This document shows positions 8,181 through 16,725 of a stretch of 64,000 nucleotides of DNA, piece after piece. Where the stretch lies: assembly GCF_000717645.1 (NCBI RefSeq), contig NZ_JNZZ01000015.1:62001-126000 (forward strand). The letters are read 5' to 3'. Under the pieces are notes generated by a model. It had not been told where the DNA came from. It saw nothing but the letters and a program-made list of their open reading frames with translations, and searched no databases. The number at the start of each line of letters is the position of its first letter. Position 1 is the first letter of the stretch. The translations under genes were made by a program, and so were the position numbers. The DNA comes from Streptomyces californicus (GTDB lineage: Bacteria; Actinomycetota; Actinomycetes; Streptomycetales; Streptomycetaceae).

Positions 8181-9035
8181 ATGCTGCACGGTCCCGTGGT
8201 CCGGCGGCGCAAGCTCGGCGAGGAGTTGCGGAGTCTGCGTCACACCGCCGGGCTGACCAGCCGGGAGGCGGCGCGCCTGCTCGGGTGGCACCAGTCGAAG
8301 GTGAGCCGCATCGAGACGGGCGCGAGCGGCGTGAAGCCCTTCGACGTGGCCCGGCTGCTCGACGCGTACGCGGTGCGCGACAGCCGGCTGCGTTCGCTGC
8401 TGGAAGTCCTCGCGGGATCGGCGGGCGGCGGCGGTGCGGGGTGGTGGCACGCGTATCGGGAGCTGATTCCGCCGCAGTACCGCGATTTCATCAGTCTGGA
8501 GTCGCAGGCATGCACGGTCCGGACGCTGGAGACGTCGGTGGTTCCGGGGCTGCTCCAGACCGCCGGGTACGCGCGGGCCGTGACGAGCGCTTCGTTGGGC
8601 GGGTTATCGGAGGACCGCCTCGACTCCCTGGTCGAGGTGCGGCTGACGCGTCAGCGGGTGCTGCGTACGGACCCTCCGCTGCGGTTCGCCGCCGTACTGG
8701 ACGAGGCGGTGCTCCACCGCGAGGTGGGCGGCCCCGAGGTGATGCGGGACCAGGTGCGGCATCTCGCCCGGGTCTCGCAACTTCCCCATGTGTGCCTGCA
8801 GTTGCTGCCGTTCTCGGTCGGCGGGTACGTCGGGCTCACCGGCCCTTTCGTTATCTTCTCTTTTCCGAACATCTCTGATCTGGATGTGGTCGTTCTCGAC
8901 CATCTGACGCGTAGCCTCCACTTGGAGCGGAAAGAAGACCTCGACGCGTACAGCTCGGCCTTCCGCGCCTTGCAGGCACACGCGCTGTCACCGGAACGCT
9001 CGCTGGACCTCATCACCGAGATCGCACGCAGCTAA
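8181..9035 (+). CDS. XRE family regulator with DUF5753 domain (WhiJ-like)
   Basis: Regulator of 284 aa. A helix-turn-helix of the Xre type spans residues about 10-65 (LGEELRSLRHTAGLTSREAA, WHQSKVSRIETG). A DUF5753 domain fills the rest (WHAYRELIPPQYRDFISLES, VVPGLLQTAGYARAV, LPHVCLQLLPFSVGGY). In S. coelicolor this architecture is found in WhiJ and relatives, which pair with a small DUF397 protein to control development or antibiotic production. ATG at 8181 follows GAGGGGAGA. The DUF397 partner starts 11 bases downstream. Confidence 0.94.
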   Translation: MLHGPVVRRRKLGEELRSLRHTAGLTSREAARLLGWHQSKVSRIETGASGVKPFDVARLLDAYAVRDSRLRSLLEVLAGSAGGGGAGWWHAYRELIPPQYRDFISLESQACTVRTLETSVVPGLLQTAGYARAVTSASLGGLSEDRLDSLVEVRLTRQRVLRTDPPLRFAAVLDEAVLHREVGGPEVMRDQVRHLARVSQLPHVCLQLLPFSVGGYVGLTGPFVIFSFPNISDLDVVVLDHLTRSLHLERKEDLDAYSSAFRALQAHALSPERSLDLITEIARS

Positions 9036-9046
9036 GGGGCCGCCCC

Positions 9047-9331
9047 ATGTCAGACCGTCTCGCACCGCCCACCGCGTTACCGCCAACCGCCGCACCGCGC
9101 ACCGCGTCACCGCCGCCGCCGTCCGCCGTACCGCCCGTCCCGCGCTGGCGGCGAAGCACCCGCTCGACCGGGATGAACAACTGCGTGGAAGCGGCCCCGC
9201 TGCCCGGCGCCGCGCTCGCCGTACGGGACTCCAAGGACGTGGACCGGCCCCCGCTGCGCTTCTCGGCGGCGGCCTGGAGCACGTTCGTGGCCGGACTCGG
9301 CCCGCAGGCCGTGCCGCGCCGCTTCAGCTGA
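9047..9331 (+). CDS. DUF397 small partner protein
   Basis: 94-residue protein whose second half is a DUF397 domain: a Trp-Arg-[Ser]-x-[Ser] start (RWRRSTRSTGMNNCVEAAP), then ALAVRDSKDVDRPPLRFSAA and AWSTFVAGL. Family members are usually 60-80 aa; here the first 33 residues are a Pro/Ala/Thr-rich extension (PPTALPPTAAPRTASPPPPS). It is coupled to the WhiJ-like XRE gene 11 bases upstream and is thought to be its antagonist or partner. The last 8 bases overlap the 3' end of the convergent bioF. Confidence 0.92.
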   Translation: MSDRLAPPTALPPTAAPRTASPPPPSAVPPVPRWRRSTRSTGMNNCVEAAPLPGAALAVRDSKDVDRPPLRFSAAAWSTFVAGLGPQAVPRRFS

Positions 9332-10484
9332 CCCGGGCGCCGGCCTGCCGGGGTGCGGTGGCGACGATCGTGTCCACGGCCGCCGTGATCTGCTCCTCGG
9401 TCAGGTCGGCGCGGGCGGTCAGCCGCAGCCGGGAGACGCCGTCCGGCACCGACGGCGGGCGGAAGCAGCCCACCGCCATCCCGGCCGAACGGCAGTCGGC
9501 CGCCCAGTTCACCGCCGCGTCCGCCGAGGGGGCGCGGACGGAGACGACGGCCGCGTCGGGCCGGACGGCCGTCAGCCCGGCGGCGGTGAGCCGCGTGTAC
9601 AGCGCGGCGGCCACCTCCCGCGCGCGAGCGGCCCGTTCGGGCTCTCGGCGCAGCACCCCGAGCGCGCCGAGGGCGCCGCCCGCCGACGCCGGGGCGAGCC
9701 CGGTGTCGAAGATGAACGTGCGGGCGGTGTTGATCAGGTGGTCGATGACCCGGGCGGGCCCGAGGACCGCGCCGCCCTGGCTGCCCAGGGACTTGGACAG
9801 GGTGAGCGTGGCCACGACCCCGTCGTTCCCGGCCAGTCCGGCCGCGGCGAGCGCGCCGCGGCCCCCGTCGCCGAGGACGCCGAGCCCGTGGGCGTCGTCG
9901 ACCAGCAGGGCGGCGTTCGCGGCGCGGCAGACCTCGGCCAGCGCGGGGAGCGGGGCCGCGTCGCCGTCCACGGAGAAGACCGAGTCGGTGACGGCGAGGG
10001 CCCGCCCCTCGTGCGCGCCGAGCGCCTTGGCCACCGCCTCCGCGTCGGCGTGGGGCACGACGGCGGTCTCGGCGCGGGAGAGCCGGCAGCCGTCCACGAT
10101 CGAGGCGTGGTTGCCCGCGTCGGAGACGATGAGGGAGCCGCGCCCGGACAGCGCGGTCAGCGCGGCGAGGTTGGCCGCGTATCCGGAGGAGAGCACGAGG
10201 GCGGCCTCGAAGCCGCAGAAGGCGGCGAGTTCGCGTTCGAGTTCGGCGTGCAGGGCGGTGGTGCCGGTGACCAGCCGGGACCCGGTGGCCCCCGCCCCCC
10301 AGCGGCGGGCGGCGCCGGCCGCCGCCGCGGTGACCTCCGGATGCCGGGTGAGGCCCAGGTAGTCGTTGCTCGCGAGGTCGAGCGGCTCCGGCTCCGCACC
10401 GCGCGGGCGCAGGGTGCGGACGAGCCCGGCGGCGGCCCGGCCGCGGGCCTCGGCGTCGATCCAGTCGAACGGGGCGTAGGGCAT
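9324..10484 (-). CDS. bioF: 8-amino-7-oxononanoate synthase
   Basis: PLP enzyme of biotin synthesis, condensing pimeloyl-ACP/CoA with L-alanine to KAPA. 386 aa, full length. The PLP Lys is in VVATLTLSKSLGSQGG (about residue 235). Other alpha-oxoamine synthase signatures are LDLASNDYLGLTRHPEV near the start, SGYAANLAAL, and DDAHGLGVLG with the PLP-contacting Asp. It faces away from bioB-bioA-bioD across about 190 bases, so the biotin genes form a divergent pair of units that may share control from the inverted repeat at 10586-10609. Confidence 0.96.
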   Translation of the reverse strand: MPYAPFDWIDAEARGRAAAGLVRTLRPRGAEPEPLDLASNDYLGLTRHPEVTAAAAGAARRWGAGATGSRLVTGTTALHAELERELAAFCGFEAALVLSSGYAANLAALTALSGRGSLIVSDAGNHASIVDGCRLSRAETAVVPHADAEAVAKALGAHEGRALAVTDSVFSVDGDAAPLPALAEVCRAANAALLVDDAHGLGVLGDGGRGALAAAGLAGNDGVVATLTLSKSLGSQGGAVLGPARVIDHLINTARTFIFDTGLAPASAGGALGALGVLRREPERAARAREVAAALYTRLTAAGLTAVRPDAAVVSVRAPSADAAVNWAADCRSAGMAVGCFRPPSVPDGVSRLRLTARADLTEEQITAAVDTIVATAPRQAGARVS

Positions 10485-10585
10485 GGGGCGGTCCCTCGGG
10501 TAGGCGGGCTCGGTGCCGTCGGGCCGGTGCGCGAACGGTCCGTTTGTAGGCAGCCCACAGACCCTAGCCGGGCGCGCAGCAGGTC

Positions 10586-10609
10586 AGGGTGTGGCAATAC
10601 ACACACCCT
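10586..10609. promoter_or_regulatory. Inverted repeat in the bioF-bioB intergenic region, candidate operator
   Basis: AGGGTGTG (10586-10593) and CACACCCT (10602-10609) form a perfect 8-bp inverted repeat around an 8-base centre (gcaataca), the AT-richest spot of the gap. A further inverted pair CCGGGCG/CGCCCGG (10568-10574, 10610-10616) lies just outside. Position between divergent biotin genes suggests a binding site for a biotin repressor or an RNA hairpin in the bioB leader. It does not match the BioQ (TGAAC-N3-GTTAC) or BioR consensus I recall. Confidence 0.5.
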
Positions 10610-10674
10610 CGCCCGGCTCTCCTGTCTGGTTCCTCCTTGGCTGGAGGCGGTGCCGTACGTCAGGATCAGCTTCC

Positions 10675-11937
10675 ATGGACCTGCTGAACACGCTGGTGGA
10701 CAAGGGGCTGCGGCGCGAACTGCCGACCCGCGAAGAAGCGCTCGCCGTACTGGCGACCTCCGACGACGAACTGCTCGACGTGGTGGCCGCCGCCGGGAAG
10801 GTGCGCCGTCAGTGGTTCGGACGACGCGTCAAACTCAACTATCTGGTCAACCTCAAGTCGGGCCTCTGCCCCGAGGACTGCTCGTACTGCTCGCAGCGGC
10901 TCGGCTCCAAGGCCGGGATCCTCAAGTACACCTGGCTGAAGCCGGAGGAGGCGTCCAAGGCCGCCGCCGCCGGGGTCGCCGGCGGGGCGAAGCGGGTCTG
11001 CCTGGTGGCGAGCGGACGCGGCCCGACCGACCGGGACGTCGACCGGGTCACGAAGACCATCGAGGCCATCAAGGAGGAGAACGAGGGCGTCGAGGTGTGC
11101 GCCTGCCTCGGTCTGCTCTCCGACGGGCAGGCCGACCGGCTGCGTTCGGCGGGCGCCGACGCGTACAACCACAACCTCAACACGTCCGAGGAGACGTACG
11201 GGGCGATCACCACCACGCACACCTACGCGGACCGGGTGGAGACCGTGCAGCAGGCCCAGGCCGCCGGGCTCTCGGCGTGCTCCGGGCTGATCGCCGGGAT
11301 GGGCGAGAGCGACAAGGACCTGGTGGACGTGGTGTACGCGCTGCGCGACCTGGACCCGGACTCGGTGCCGGTGAACTTCCTGATCCCGTTCGAGGGGACC
11401 CCGCTCGCCAAGGAGTGGAACCTCACCCCCCAGCGGTGCCTGCGCATCCTCGCGATGGTCCGCTTCGTCTGCCCCGACGTCGAGGTGCGGCTCGCGGGCG
11501 GCCGCGAGGTGCACCTGCGCTCGATGCAGCCGCTGGCGCTGCACCTGGTCAACTCCATCTTCCTGGGCGACTACCTGACGAGTGAGGGCCAGGCCGGCCA
11601 GGCCGACCTGGACATGATCGCGGACGCCGGTTTCGAGGTGGAGGGCGCGGGCACGACGACGCTGCCGCGCCACCGCGCCGACGCCCTGGCCGGCGGCTGC
11701 GGCAGTACGGCGGCGGAGCCGGCGGGGTGCGGTACGCAGGGCTCCTCGGGCTGCGGTTCGCACGCGGCCGGCGGGGGCTGCGGGCCGTGCGGCGGCCACG
11801 GGGAGCCGGAGCCGGTGGCCGCCGGCGCCGAGGACGGCGTCCCGGCCGCGCGCACGGAGCCGAACGGGGCGGCGCGTACGGATCTGGTGGCGGTGCGTCG
11901 GCGCGGTGCGGGGACGGATCTCGCCCCCAATGTCTGA
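10675..11937 (+). CDS. bioB: Biotin synthase with Cys-rich C-terminal tail
   Basis: Radical SAM enzyme that inserts sulfur into dethiobiotin to make biotin. 420 aa, longer than the usual 320-350. The radical-SAM cluster motif [10 protein letters not shown] is at about residues 65-74. The auxiliary cluster region includes [13 protein letters not shown] and the Arg-bearing [15 protein letters not shown]. After about residue 340 a Gly/Cys-rich tail holds five Cys and two His within about 37 residues ([29 protein letters not shown]), then a polar end. Start at 10675 ([17 protein letters not shown]) follows family practice. The stop overlaps bioA by 8 bases (ATGTCTGA). Confidence 0.96.
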   Translation: MDLLNTLVDKGLRRELPTREEALAVLATSDDELLDVVAAAGKVRRQWFGRRVKLNYLVNLKSGLCPEDCSYCSQRLGSKAGILKYTWLKPEEASKAAAAGVAGGAKRVCLVASGRGPTDRDVDRVTKTIEAIKEENEGVEVCACLGLLSDGQADRLRSAGADAYNHNLNTSEETYGAITTTHTYADRVETVQQAQAAGLSACSGLIAGMGESDKDLVDVVYALRDLDPDSVPVNFLIPFEGTPLAKEWNLTPQRCLRILAMVRFVCPDVEVRLAGGREVHLRSMQPLALHLVNSIFLGDYLTSEGQAGQADLDMIADAGFEVEGAGTTTLPRHRADALAGGCGSTAAEPAGCGTQGSSGCGSHAAGGGCGPCGGHGEPEPVAAGAEDGVPAARTEPNGAARTDLVAVRRRGAGTDLAPNV

Positions 11938-13273
11938 GCCGTACGCCCCCGCACTCCCCCGGTCCGCCCCGCCGAAGCCGTACGCCCCCGACGAGCTGCG
12001 GGCGCTGGACCGCGCCCACGTCTGGCACCCGTACGGTCCGATGCCGGGCCGCCAGGACCCGCTGATCGTGGAGTCGGCGTCCGGGGTACGGCTCCGGCTC
12101 GCCGAACCCGTCGAGGGGCGGCGGGAGTTGGTGGACGGCATGTCCTCCTGGTGGTCGGCGGTGCACGGCTACAACCACCCGGTCCTCAACGAGGCCGCAC
12201 GCGGCCAGCTGGACCGGATGAGCCATGTGATGTTCGGCGGGCTCACCCATGAGCCCGCCGTCCGGCTGGCGGCCCGGCTGGTGGAGATCACGCCGGAACC
12301 GCTCCAGCACGTCTTCCTCGCCGATTCGGGCTCCGTCTCCGTCGAGGTCGCGGTCAAGATGTGCCTGCAGTACTGGCGTTCGGCCGGGCGGCCGGCCAAG
12401 CGGCGGCTGCTGACCTGGCGCGGCGGCTACCACGGGGACACCTGGCAGCCGATGTCGGTGTGCGACCCGGAGGGCGGGATGCACGAGCTGTGGTCGGGCT
12501 CCCTTCCCCGGCAGGTCTTCGCCGACGCCCCGCCGGACGGCTTCGACGCCGAACCGGACCCCGCCTACGCGGCTCATCTGCGGGAGCTGATCGCCGCGCA
12601 CGCCGAGGAGGTCGCGGCGGTCGTGGTGGAGCCGGTGGTGCAGGGGGCCGGGGGCATGCGGTTCCACTCCCCCGCCTATCTGCGGGTGCTGCGCGAGGCG
12701 TGCGACGAGCACGACGTGCTGCTCGTCCTGGACGAGATCGCGACGGGGTTCGGGCGTACGGGCAAGCTCTTCGCCGCCGGGCATGCCGGGATCGCGCCCG
12801 ACGTCATGTGTGTCGGCAAGGCTCTGACCGGCGGCTATCTCACGATGGCGGCGACCCTGTGCACCACCCGGGTCGCCGAGGGCATCTCCGGCGGCAAGGT
12901 GCCGGTGCTCGCGCACGGCCCGACGTTCATGGGCAACCCGCTGGCCGCCGCGGTCGCCTCGGCCTCCGTGGACCTGCTCCTCGGCCAGGACTGGGAGGCC
13001 GAGGTGGCCCGGATCGGCGCGGGGCTGCGCGCCGGGCTCGCGCCCGCCGGGGAGATCGACGGGGTGACGGACGTACGCGTCCTCGGGGCCATCGGCGTCG
13101 TCCAGCTCGACCACGAGGTGGACATGGCGGCGGCGACCCGCGCCGCCGTGCGCGAGGGCGTGTGGCTGCGGCCGTTCCGCGACCTCGTGTACACGATGCC
13201 GCCGTACGTCACGGGCGACGAGGACGTGGCACGGATCTGCCGGGCCGTGTGCGCGGCCGCACGGGAAGGCTGA
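11930..13273 (+). CDS. bioA: Adenosylmethionine-8-amino-7-oxononanoate aminotransferase
   Basis: PLP aminotransferase that converts KAPA to DAPA using S-adenosylmethionine as amino donor. 447 aa, typical. Recognisable blocks are the substrate-binding HVWHPYGPM near residue 27, [41 protein letters not shown], the PLP Asp in [15 protein letters not shown] and the PLP Lys in [17 protein letters not shown]. It is translationally coupled to bioB (8-base overlap) and followed 6 bases later by bioD. Confidence 0.97.
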   Translation: MSEPYAPALPRSAPPKPYAPDELRALDRAHVWHPYGPMPGRQDPLIVESASGVRLRLAEPVEGRRELVDGMSSWWSAVHGYNHPVLNEAARGQLDRMSHVMFGGLTHEPAVRLAARLVEITPEPLQHVFLADSGSVSVEVAVKMCLQYWRSAGRPAKRRLLTWRGGYHGDTWQPMSVCDPEGGMHELWSGSLPRQVFADAPPDGFDAEPDPAYAAHLRELIAAHAEEVAAVVVEPVVQGAGGMRFHSPAYLRVLREACDEHDVLLVLDEIATGFGRTGKLFAAGHAGIAPDVMCVGKALTGGYLTMAATLCTTRVAEGISGGKVPVLAHGPTFMGNPLAAAVASASVDLLLGQDWEAEVARIGAGLRAGLAPAGEIDGVTDVRVLGAIGVVQLDHEVDMAAATRAAVREGVWLRPFRDLVYTMPPYVTGDEDVARICRAVCAAAREG

Positions 13274-13279
13274 AGCGAC

Positions 13280-13978
13280 ATGTCGACGATTTTGGTGGTG
13301 TCCGGTACGGGCACGGAGATCGGCAAGACCGTGGTGACCGCCGCCGTGGCGGCCGCGGCGCGAGGCCGCCGGGTCGCGGTGCTCAAGCCCGCGCAGACCG
13401 GGCTGGCGCCCGGTGAGCCGGGCGACGCGGCCGAGGTCGCACGGTTGGCGGGGAGCGGGGTGACGGCCGTCGAACTGGCCCGCTTCCCGGAGCCGTTGGC
13501 CCCGGCGACGGCCGCCCGGCGGGCCGGGCTCTCCCCGGTGCGGCCGGTCGAGGTGGCCGAGGCCGCTCAGAAGCTCGCCACCGAACACGATCTCGTGCTG
13601 GTGGAGGGCGCGGGCGGGCTGCTCGTCCGGTTCGACGACGAGGGCGGGACGCTGGCGGACGCGGCCCGGCTGCTGGACGCGCCGGTGCTGGTGGTGGCGC
13701 CCGCGGGACTGGGGACGCTCAACGCCACCGCGCTGACGGCCGAGGCGCTGCGGGCCCGGGGGCTGGACTGCCGGGGCGTGGTGATCGGCAGCATGCCGGC
13801 CGAGCCCGACCTCGCGGCCCGGTGCAACGTCGAGGACCTGCCGGTGGCGGCCGGCGCACCGCTGCTGGGCGCGGTGCCGGAGGGCTCGGGGGCGCTCCCG
13901 GAGGCGGAGTTCGCGGCGCGCGCGCCGCAGTGGCTGGCCCCGGCGCTGGGTGGGACCTGGGCACCGGCCCGGTACTGA
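13280..13978 (+). CDS. bioD: Dethiobiotin synthetase
   Basis: ATP-dependent carboxylase that closes the ureido ring of dethiobiotin from DAPA. 232 aa. The P-loop is GTGTEIGKT (residues 9-17), the Lys of the substrate site is in LKPAQTG, and the third conserved block is [15 protein letters not shown]. Compared with E. coli BioD the GVPV-type loop reads [12 protein letters not shown]. It is the last gene of the bioB-bioA-bioD unit, 6 bases after bioA. No gene for pimelate-chain synthesis (bioC/bioH) is close. Confidence 0.96.
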   Translation: MSTILVVSGTGTEIGKTVVTAAVAAAARGRRVAVLKPAQTGLAPGEPGDAAEVARLAGSGVTAVELARFPEPLAPATAARRAGLSPVRPVEVAEAAQKLATEHDLVLVEGAGGLLVRFDDEGGTLADAARLLDAPVLVVAPAGLGTLNATALTAEALRARGLDCRGVVIGSMPAEPDLAARCNVEDLPVAAGAPLLGAVPEGSGALPEAEFAARAPQWLAPALGGTWAPARY

Positions 13979-14094
13979 GGGCCGGGTCACGTCGCGGATT
14001 CGTCGGTGCCGTCCCCGGCCCTCGGGGACTGCCCGGCGACGATCCGGGGGAGAATGGCGAAGGAGCCCGCGTCCGCTCCTCAGGGAGGTCCGTC

Positions 14095-14772
14095 ATGCAC
14101 CTGCGCGGCAGAACGCCTCCCCGGGACGCGGTGCACCACCCGCTCTTCGCCCGCTTCTACGCCCGGTTCAGCGTGGCCGCCGACGCGAGGGGCGGCATCG
14201 TGGCGTACCGCGAGGAGCTGCTGGCGGGGCTCTCCGGCCGGGTCGTCGAGATCGGCGCGGGCAACGGGCTGAACTTCGCCCACTACCCCGGCGCCGTCTC
14301 CGAGGTCGTGGCTCTGGAGCCGGAACGCTCGCTGCGGCAGCTCGCGGTCCGCGCCGCCCTGCGCGCCGAGGTGCCCGTGGACGTGGTGCCGGGCGCGGCG
14401 GAGGCGATCCCGATGAAGAACGAGGGCTTCGACGCCGCCGTCGCCTCCCTGGTGCTGTGCACCGTACGGGACCTGCCCCGGGCGCTCGCCGAGATCCGGC
14501 GCGTCCTGCGGCCGGGCGGCGAACTGCGGTTCTTCGAGCACGGGTTGGCGCGGGGACGGGTGCCGGCGGCGGTGCAGCGGGTGGCGGACCGGACGGTGTG
14601 GCCGCTGCTCTTCGGCGGCTGCCACACGGCACGGGACCCGCTGGCCGCGATCGAGGCGGCGGGCTTCGAGGTGGGCGCGTACCGCAGGCTGCGGATTCCG
14701 GAGACGGGCCCGCAGATGCCGTCGTCGCCGTGCGTGCTTGGCGTGGCCCGGAAGCCGTTCACGGAGGAGTGA
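14095..14772 (+). CDS. Class I SAM-dependent methyltransferase (UbiE/Methyltransf_11 type)
   Basis: Predicted methyltransferase of 225 aa. Motif I is VVEIGAGNGLNFAHYPG (residues about 46-62), the acidic motif-II residue is VVALEPERSLRQLA, and motif IV/V is AVASLVLCTVRDLPRALAEI with VLRPGGELRFFEH. This Cys-containing LCT..DLP..L pattern resembles thiol/METTL7-like methyltransferases of unknown substrate. ATG at 14095 has a GGGAGG box. It follows bioD by 116 bases and may be read separately. The 170 bases after it contain only a short imperfect duplication (GGGTCGCGCCGC at about 14858 and 14896). Confidence 0.88.
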   Translation: MHLRGRTPPRDAVHHPLFARFYARFSVAADARGGIVAYREELLAGLSGRVVEIGAGNGLNFAHYPGAVSEVVALEPERSLRQLAVRAALRAEVPVDVVPGAAEAIPMKNEGFDAAVASLVLCTVRDLPRALAEIRRVLRPGGELRFFEHGLARGRVPAAVQRVADRTVWPLLFGGCHTARDPLAAIEAAGFEVGAYRRLRIPETGPQMPSSPCVLGVARKPFTEE

Positions 14773-14942
14773 GCCCGGCGGGCTGGGGAACGGAGGCCGG
14801 GCGGGCGGTCCGTACCGGGGCACGGGCCCGAAGGCCGTTGGTCCGGGCCCGTTGGTCCGGGTCGCGCCGCGGTGGGTCGCAAGCCGGTGGTTCGGGTCGC
14901 GCCGCCGAGCCGCCGGTCCGGTGTCCGGGGTTCCCTAACGGG

Positions 14943-15314
14943 TCAGACGCTCCACTGCCGCAGCTCGTCGGCGATGGCCCGGACGTCCGCCTTGCCCTGC
15001 TTGACCAGCAGGGCGAGGTCACGGACCTGCTCGGGCGAGGTGATGACCTTGAGCCCGGAGGCGACGAGGTAGCCGTAGGCGACGGCCGAGGCAAACATCG
15101 CGTTGGAGTGTTCGAGGGCGGGCACGTGCAACAGCAGTTGCAGCAGGGCGGCCGCCCGCGCGTGCGGGTCGGTGTAGACGGCGCTACCGAAGATCTCCGC
15201 GTCGTGCCGTGCGACGGCGGCGACGAGCGCCCCCCAGTCGACGACCTGCGGATCCCCGGGCGTCTTGTGCTCGGCCACCATCAGCAGCCAGGAGAGGTCG
15301 ATCCGGAGGTTCAA
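14943..15314 (-). CDS. Fic/Doc-family toxin with atypical active-site motif
   Basis: Toxin component of a type II pair, 123 aa. The sequence (LNLRIDLSWLLMVAEHKTPG, IFGSAVYTDPHARAAALLQL) matches the short actinobacterial Fic/Doc relatives. The usual Fic motif HxFx(D/E)GN(G/K)R is degenerate here: after LLQLLLHVPALE the motif reads HSNAMFASAVAYGYL, with His and Asn kept but no Gly-Asn-Gly-Arg. The start is a TTG at 15314 that overlaps the antitoxin stop (TTGA), so translation is coupled. Activity may be AMPylation, phosphorylation or none. Confidence 0.82.
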   Translation of the reverse strand: MNLRIDLSWLLMVAEHKTPGDPQVVDWGALVAAVARHDAEIFGSAVYTDPHARAAALLQLLLHVPALEHSNAMFASAVAYGYLVASGLKVITSPEQVRDLALLVKQGKADVRAIADELRQWSV

Positions 15315-15538
15315 CGGGTGCCTTCGCGCTCCGGGCCGAACTCCTCGGCGAACACCGACTCGTACTGCTTCATGAAATCGGCCGCGGCCTCGACGAACGT
15401 GTGGCCCACCTCGCCCGCGTCCTGCTTGACGAGTTCCTCTATGTAGCGGTTCACGCTCATCCCCCTCTGGAGCGCGCGCTGCCGCGCGGCCTCGGCGGTG
15501 GCCTCGTCCACTCGAACGTTCAGCTGAGTCTTGGGCAC
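15311..15538 (-). CDS. Ribbon-helix-helix (Arc/CopG) antitoxin
   Basis: 75 aa. The N-terminal strand PKTQLNVRVDEATAEAARQR followed by helices (ALQRGMSVNRYIEELVKQDA) is a standard RHH DNA-binding dimer unit. The C-terminal half (GEVGHTFVEAAADFMKQYES) is an acidic toxin-binding tail. It overlaps the Fic/Doc-like toxin start by 4 bases. A perfect palindrome lies 9 bases before the start codon and is the likely autoregulatory operator. The pair forms a compact toxin-antitoxin operon. Confidence 0.88.
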   Translation of the reverse strand: MPKTQLNVRVDEATAEAARQRALQRGMSVNRYIEELVKQDAGEVGHTFVEAAADFMKQYESVFAEEFGPEREGTR

Positions 15539-15546
15539 CCCTCCAC

Positions 15547-15566
15547 GCTAGCGCGGGCGCGCTAGC
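15547..15566. promoter_or_regulatory. Perfect palindrome upstream of RHH antitoxin, candidate operator
   Basis: GCTAGCGCG (15547-15555), a GG centre, then CGCGCTAGC (15558-15566): nine-base arms with no mismatch, 9 bases upstream of the antitoxin ATG. RHH antitoxins repress their own operons by binding such sites as pairs of dimers. CTAG is rare in high-GC actinomycete DNA, so two copies here are unlikely by chance. Confidence 0.75.
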
Positions 15567-15654
15567 ACCGGCAAGAGGACGGCGCACGAGCCGGAACACC
15601 TGTTCGGCGGACAGGGGGCGGCCTTCTTGGCAGGGTGTGTGGTCGGCCCACCGA

Positions 15655-15718
15655 ACTCGTCGTTCCGGCGGGTTCGTTCCGTCCCGACTCGTCGTTCCGG
15701 CGGGTTCGCCCCGTCCCG
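15655..15718. repeat. 32-base tandem direct repeat, two copies
   Basis: A unit beginning actcgtcgttccggcgggtt occurs at 15655-15686 and again directly at 15687-15718; 30 of 32 positions agree (the difference is TT versus CC before CCGTCCCG). It lies in the non-coding gap between the antitoxin operon and the LLM oxidoreductase. Possibly a slippage duplication or a repeated binding site; no function is visible. Confidence 0.8.
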
Positions 15719-15762
15719 CACGTCCGCTTCTTCCCGCCCTGTGACCTTGTGAGGTGTGTTCA

Positions 15763-16665
15763 GTGAGTGCTGTCCAGGCGCCCATGACCAGGCCGTTCCG
15801 CTTCGGCGTCAATCTCATGGCCCCTGCCGACAGGGCGGAATGGCGGGCCCGCTGCCGCCGGGCGGAGCAGCTCGGCTACGACGTGATCCTGGTGCCGGAC
15901 CATCTGGACATGCCCGCGCCCTTCCCCTCCCTGGTCGCCGCCGCCGAGGCCACCGAGCGGCCCCGCGTCGGCACCTTCGTGCTGAACGCGGGGTTCTGGA
16001 ACCCGACGCTCCTGGCCCGCGAGACGGCCGGTACGGACGCGCTCACCTCGGGCCGTCTGGAGCTGGGCATCGGCGCCGGATACGTCCGTACGGAACACGA
16101 GCGGGCGGACATCCCGTTCCTCACGCCCAGAGGACGCGTGGACCACCTGCGGCGCACGGTGGAGGAGCTGGACCGGTCGCTGCGCGACGAGGCCCACCGG
16201 CCGGCTCCCGCGCAGCGCCCCCGCGTCCCCCTGCTCATCGGCGGCAACGGGGACCGGGTGCTGCGCCTGGCCGCCGAGTACGCCGACACCGTCGCCTTCG
16301 CCGGGGCGGCCGGCGACAAGGACGGATCCCTCTCCGTCCTGACGGCCGACCGGCTGGAGGCGCGGGTCGCCGCCTACCGGGCGTTCGCCGCGCTGCGGGA
16401 GAGCCCGGCGGAGCTGAACCTGCTGCTCCAGATGGTCGCGGTCACCGACGACCGGCGGGCCGCCGTCCGGCCGCTCCTGGAGCACATGCCCCATCTGAGC
16501 GAGGACGAGGTGCTGGAGCTGCCGATCGTCGCGGTCGGCAGCGTGCGCCGGATCGCCGAGCAACTTCGCGAACAGCGCGAGCGGTTCGGCTTCTCGTACC
16601 TGACCGTGCTGGAGCCGGCGATGGAAGCCTTCGCACCGGTGGTGGCGGAGCTGGCGGGCACCTGA
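15763..16665 (+). CDS. LLM-class F420-dependent oxidoreductase
   Basis: Luciferase-like TIM-barrel oxidoreductase, 300 aa, of the TIGR03621-type F420-dependent group common in actinomycetes. Blocks seen: RPFRFGVNLMAPADRAEW at the start, AEQLGYDVILVPDHLDMPAP, RVGTFVLNAGFWNPTLLARE, SGRLELGIGAGYVRTEHERA and RPRVPLLIGGNGDRVLRLAA. The F420-binding His/Asp region is in VPDHLDM. GTG at 15763 has GAGG 8 bases upstream; an ATG at 15784 would remove only 7 residues. Substrate unknown. Confidence 0.9.
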   Translation: MSAVQAPMTRPFRFGVNLMAPADRAEWRARCRRAEQLGYDVILVPDHLDMPAPFPSLVAAAEATERPRVGTFVLNAGFWNPTLLARETAGTDALTSGRLELGIGAGYVRTEHERADIPFLTPRGRVDHLRRTVEELDRSLRDEAHRPAPAQRPRVPLLIGGNGDRVLRLAAEYADTVAFAGAAGDKDGSLSVLTADRLEARVAAYRAFAALRESPAELNLLLQMVAVTDDRRAAVRPLLEHMPHLSEDEVLELPIVAVGSVRRIAEQLREQRERFGFSYLTVLEPAMEAFAPVVAELAGT

Positions 16666-16725
16666 GGGCTCCGGGCGGGCCGCATGGTGAAACGCGGTCG
16701 ATCGCGGGCCGGGACGAGTGGTGTG

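Noticed and set aside
10485..10674. BioQ or BirA binding site between bioF and bioB
   Set aside because: No TGAAC-N3-GTTAC sequence is present. Only the AGGGTGTG/CACACCCT palindrome is seen.
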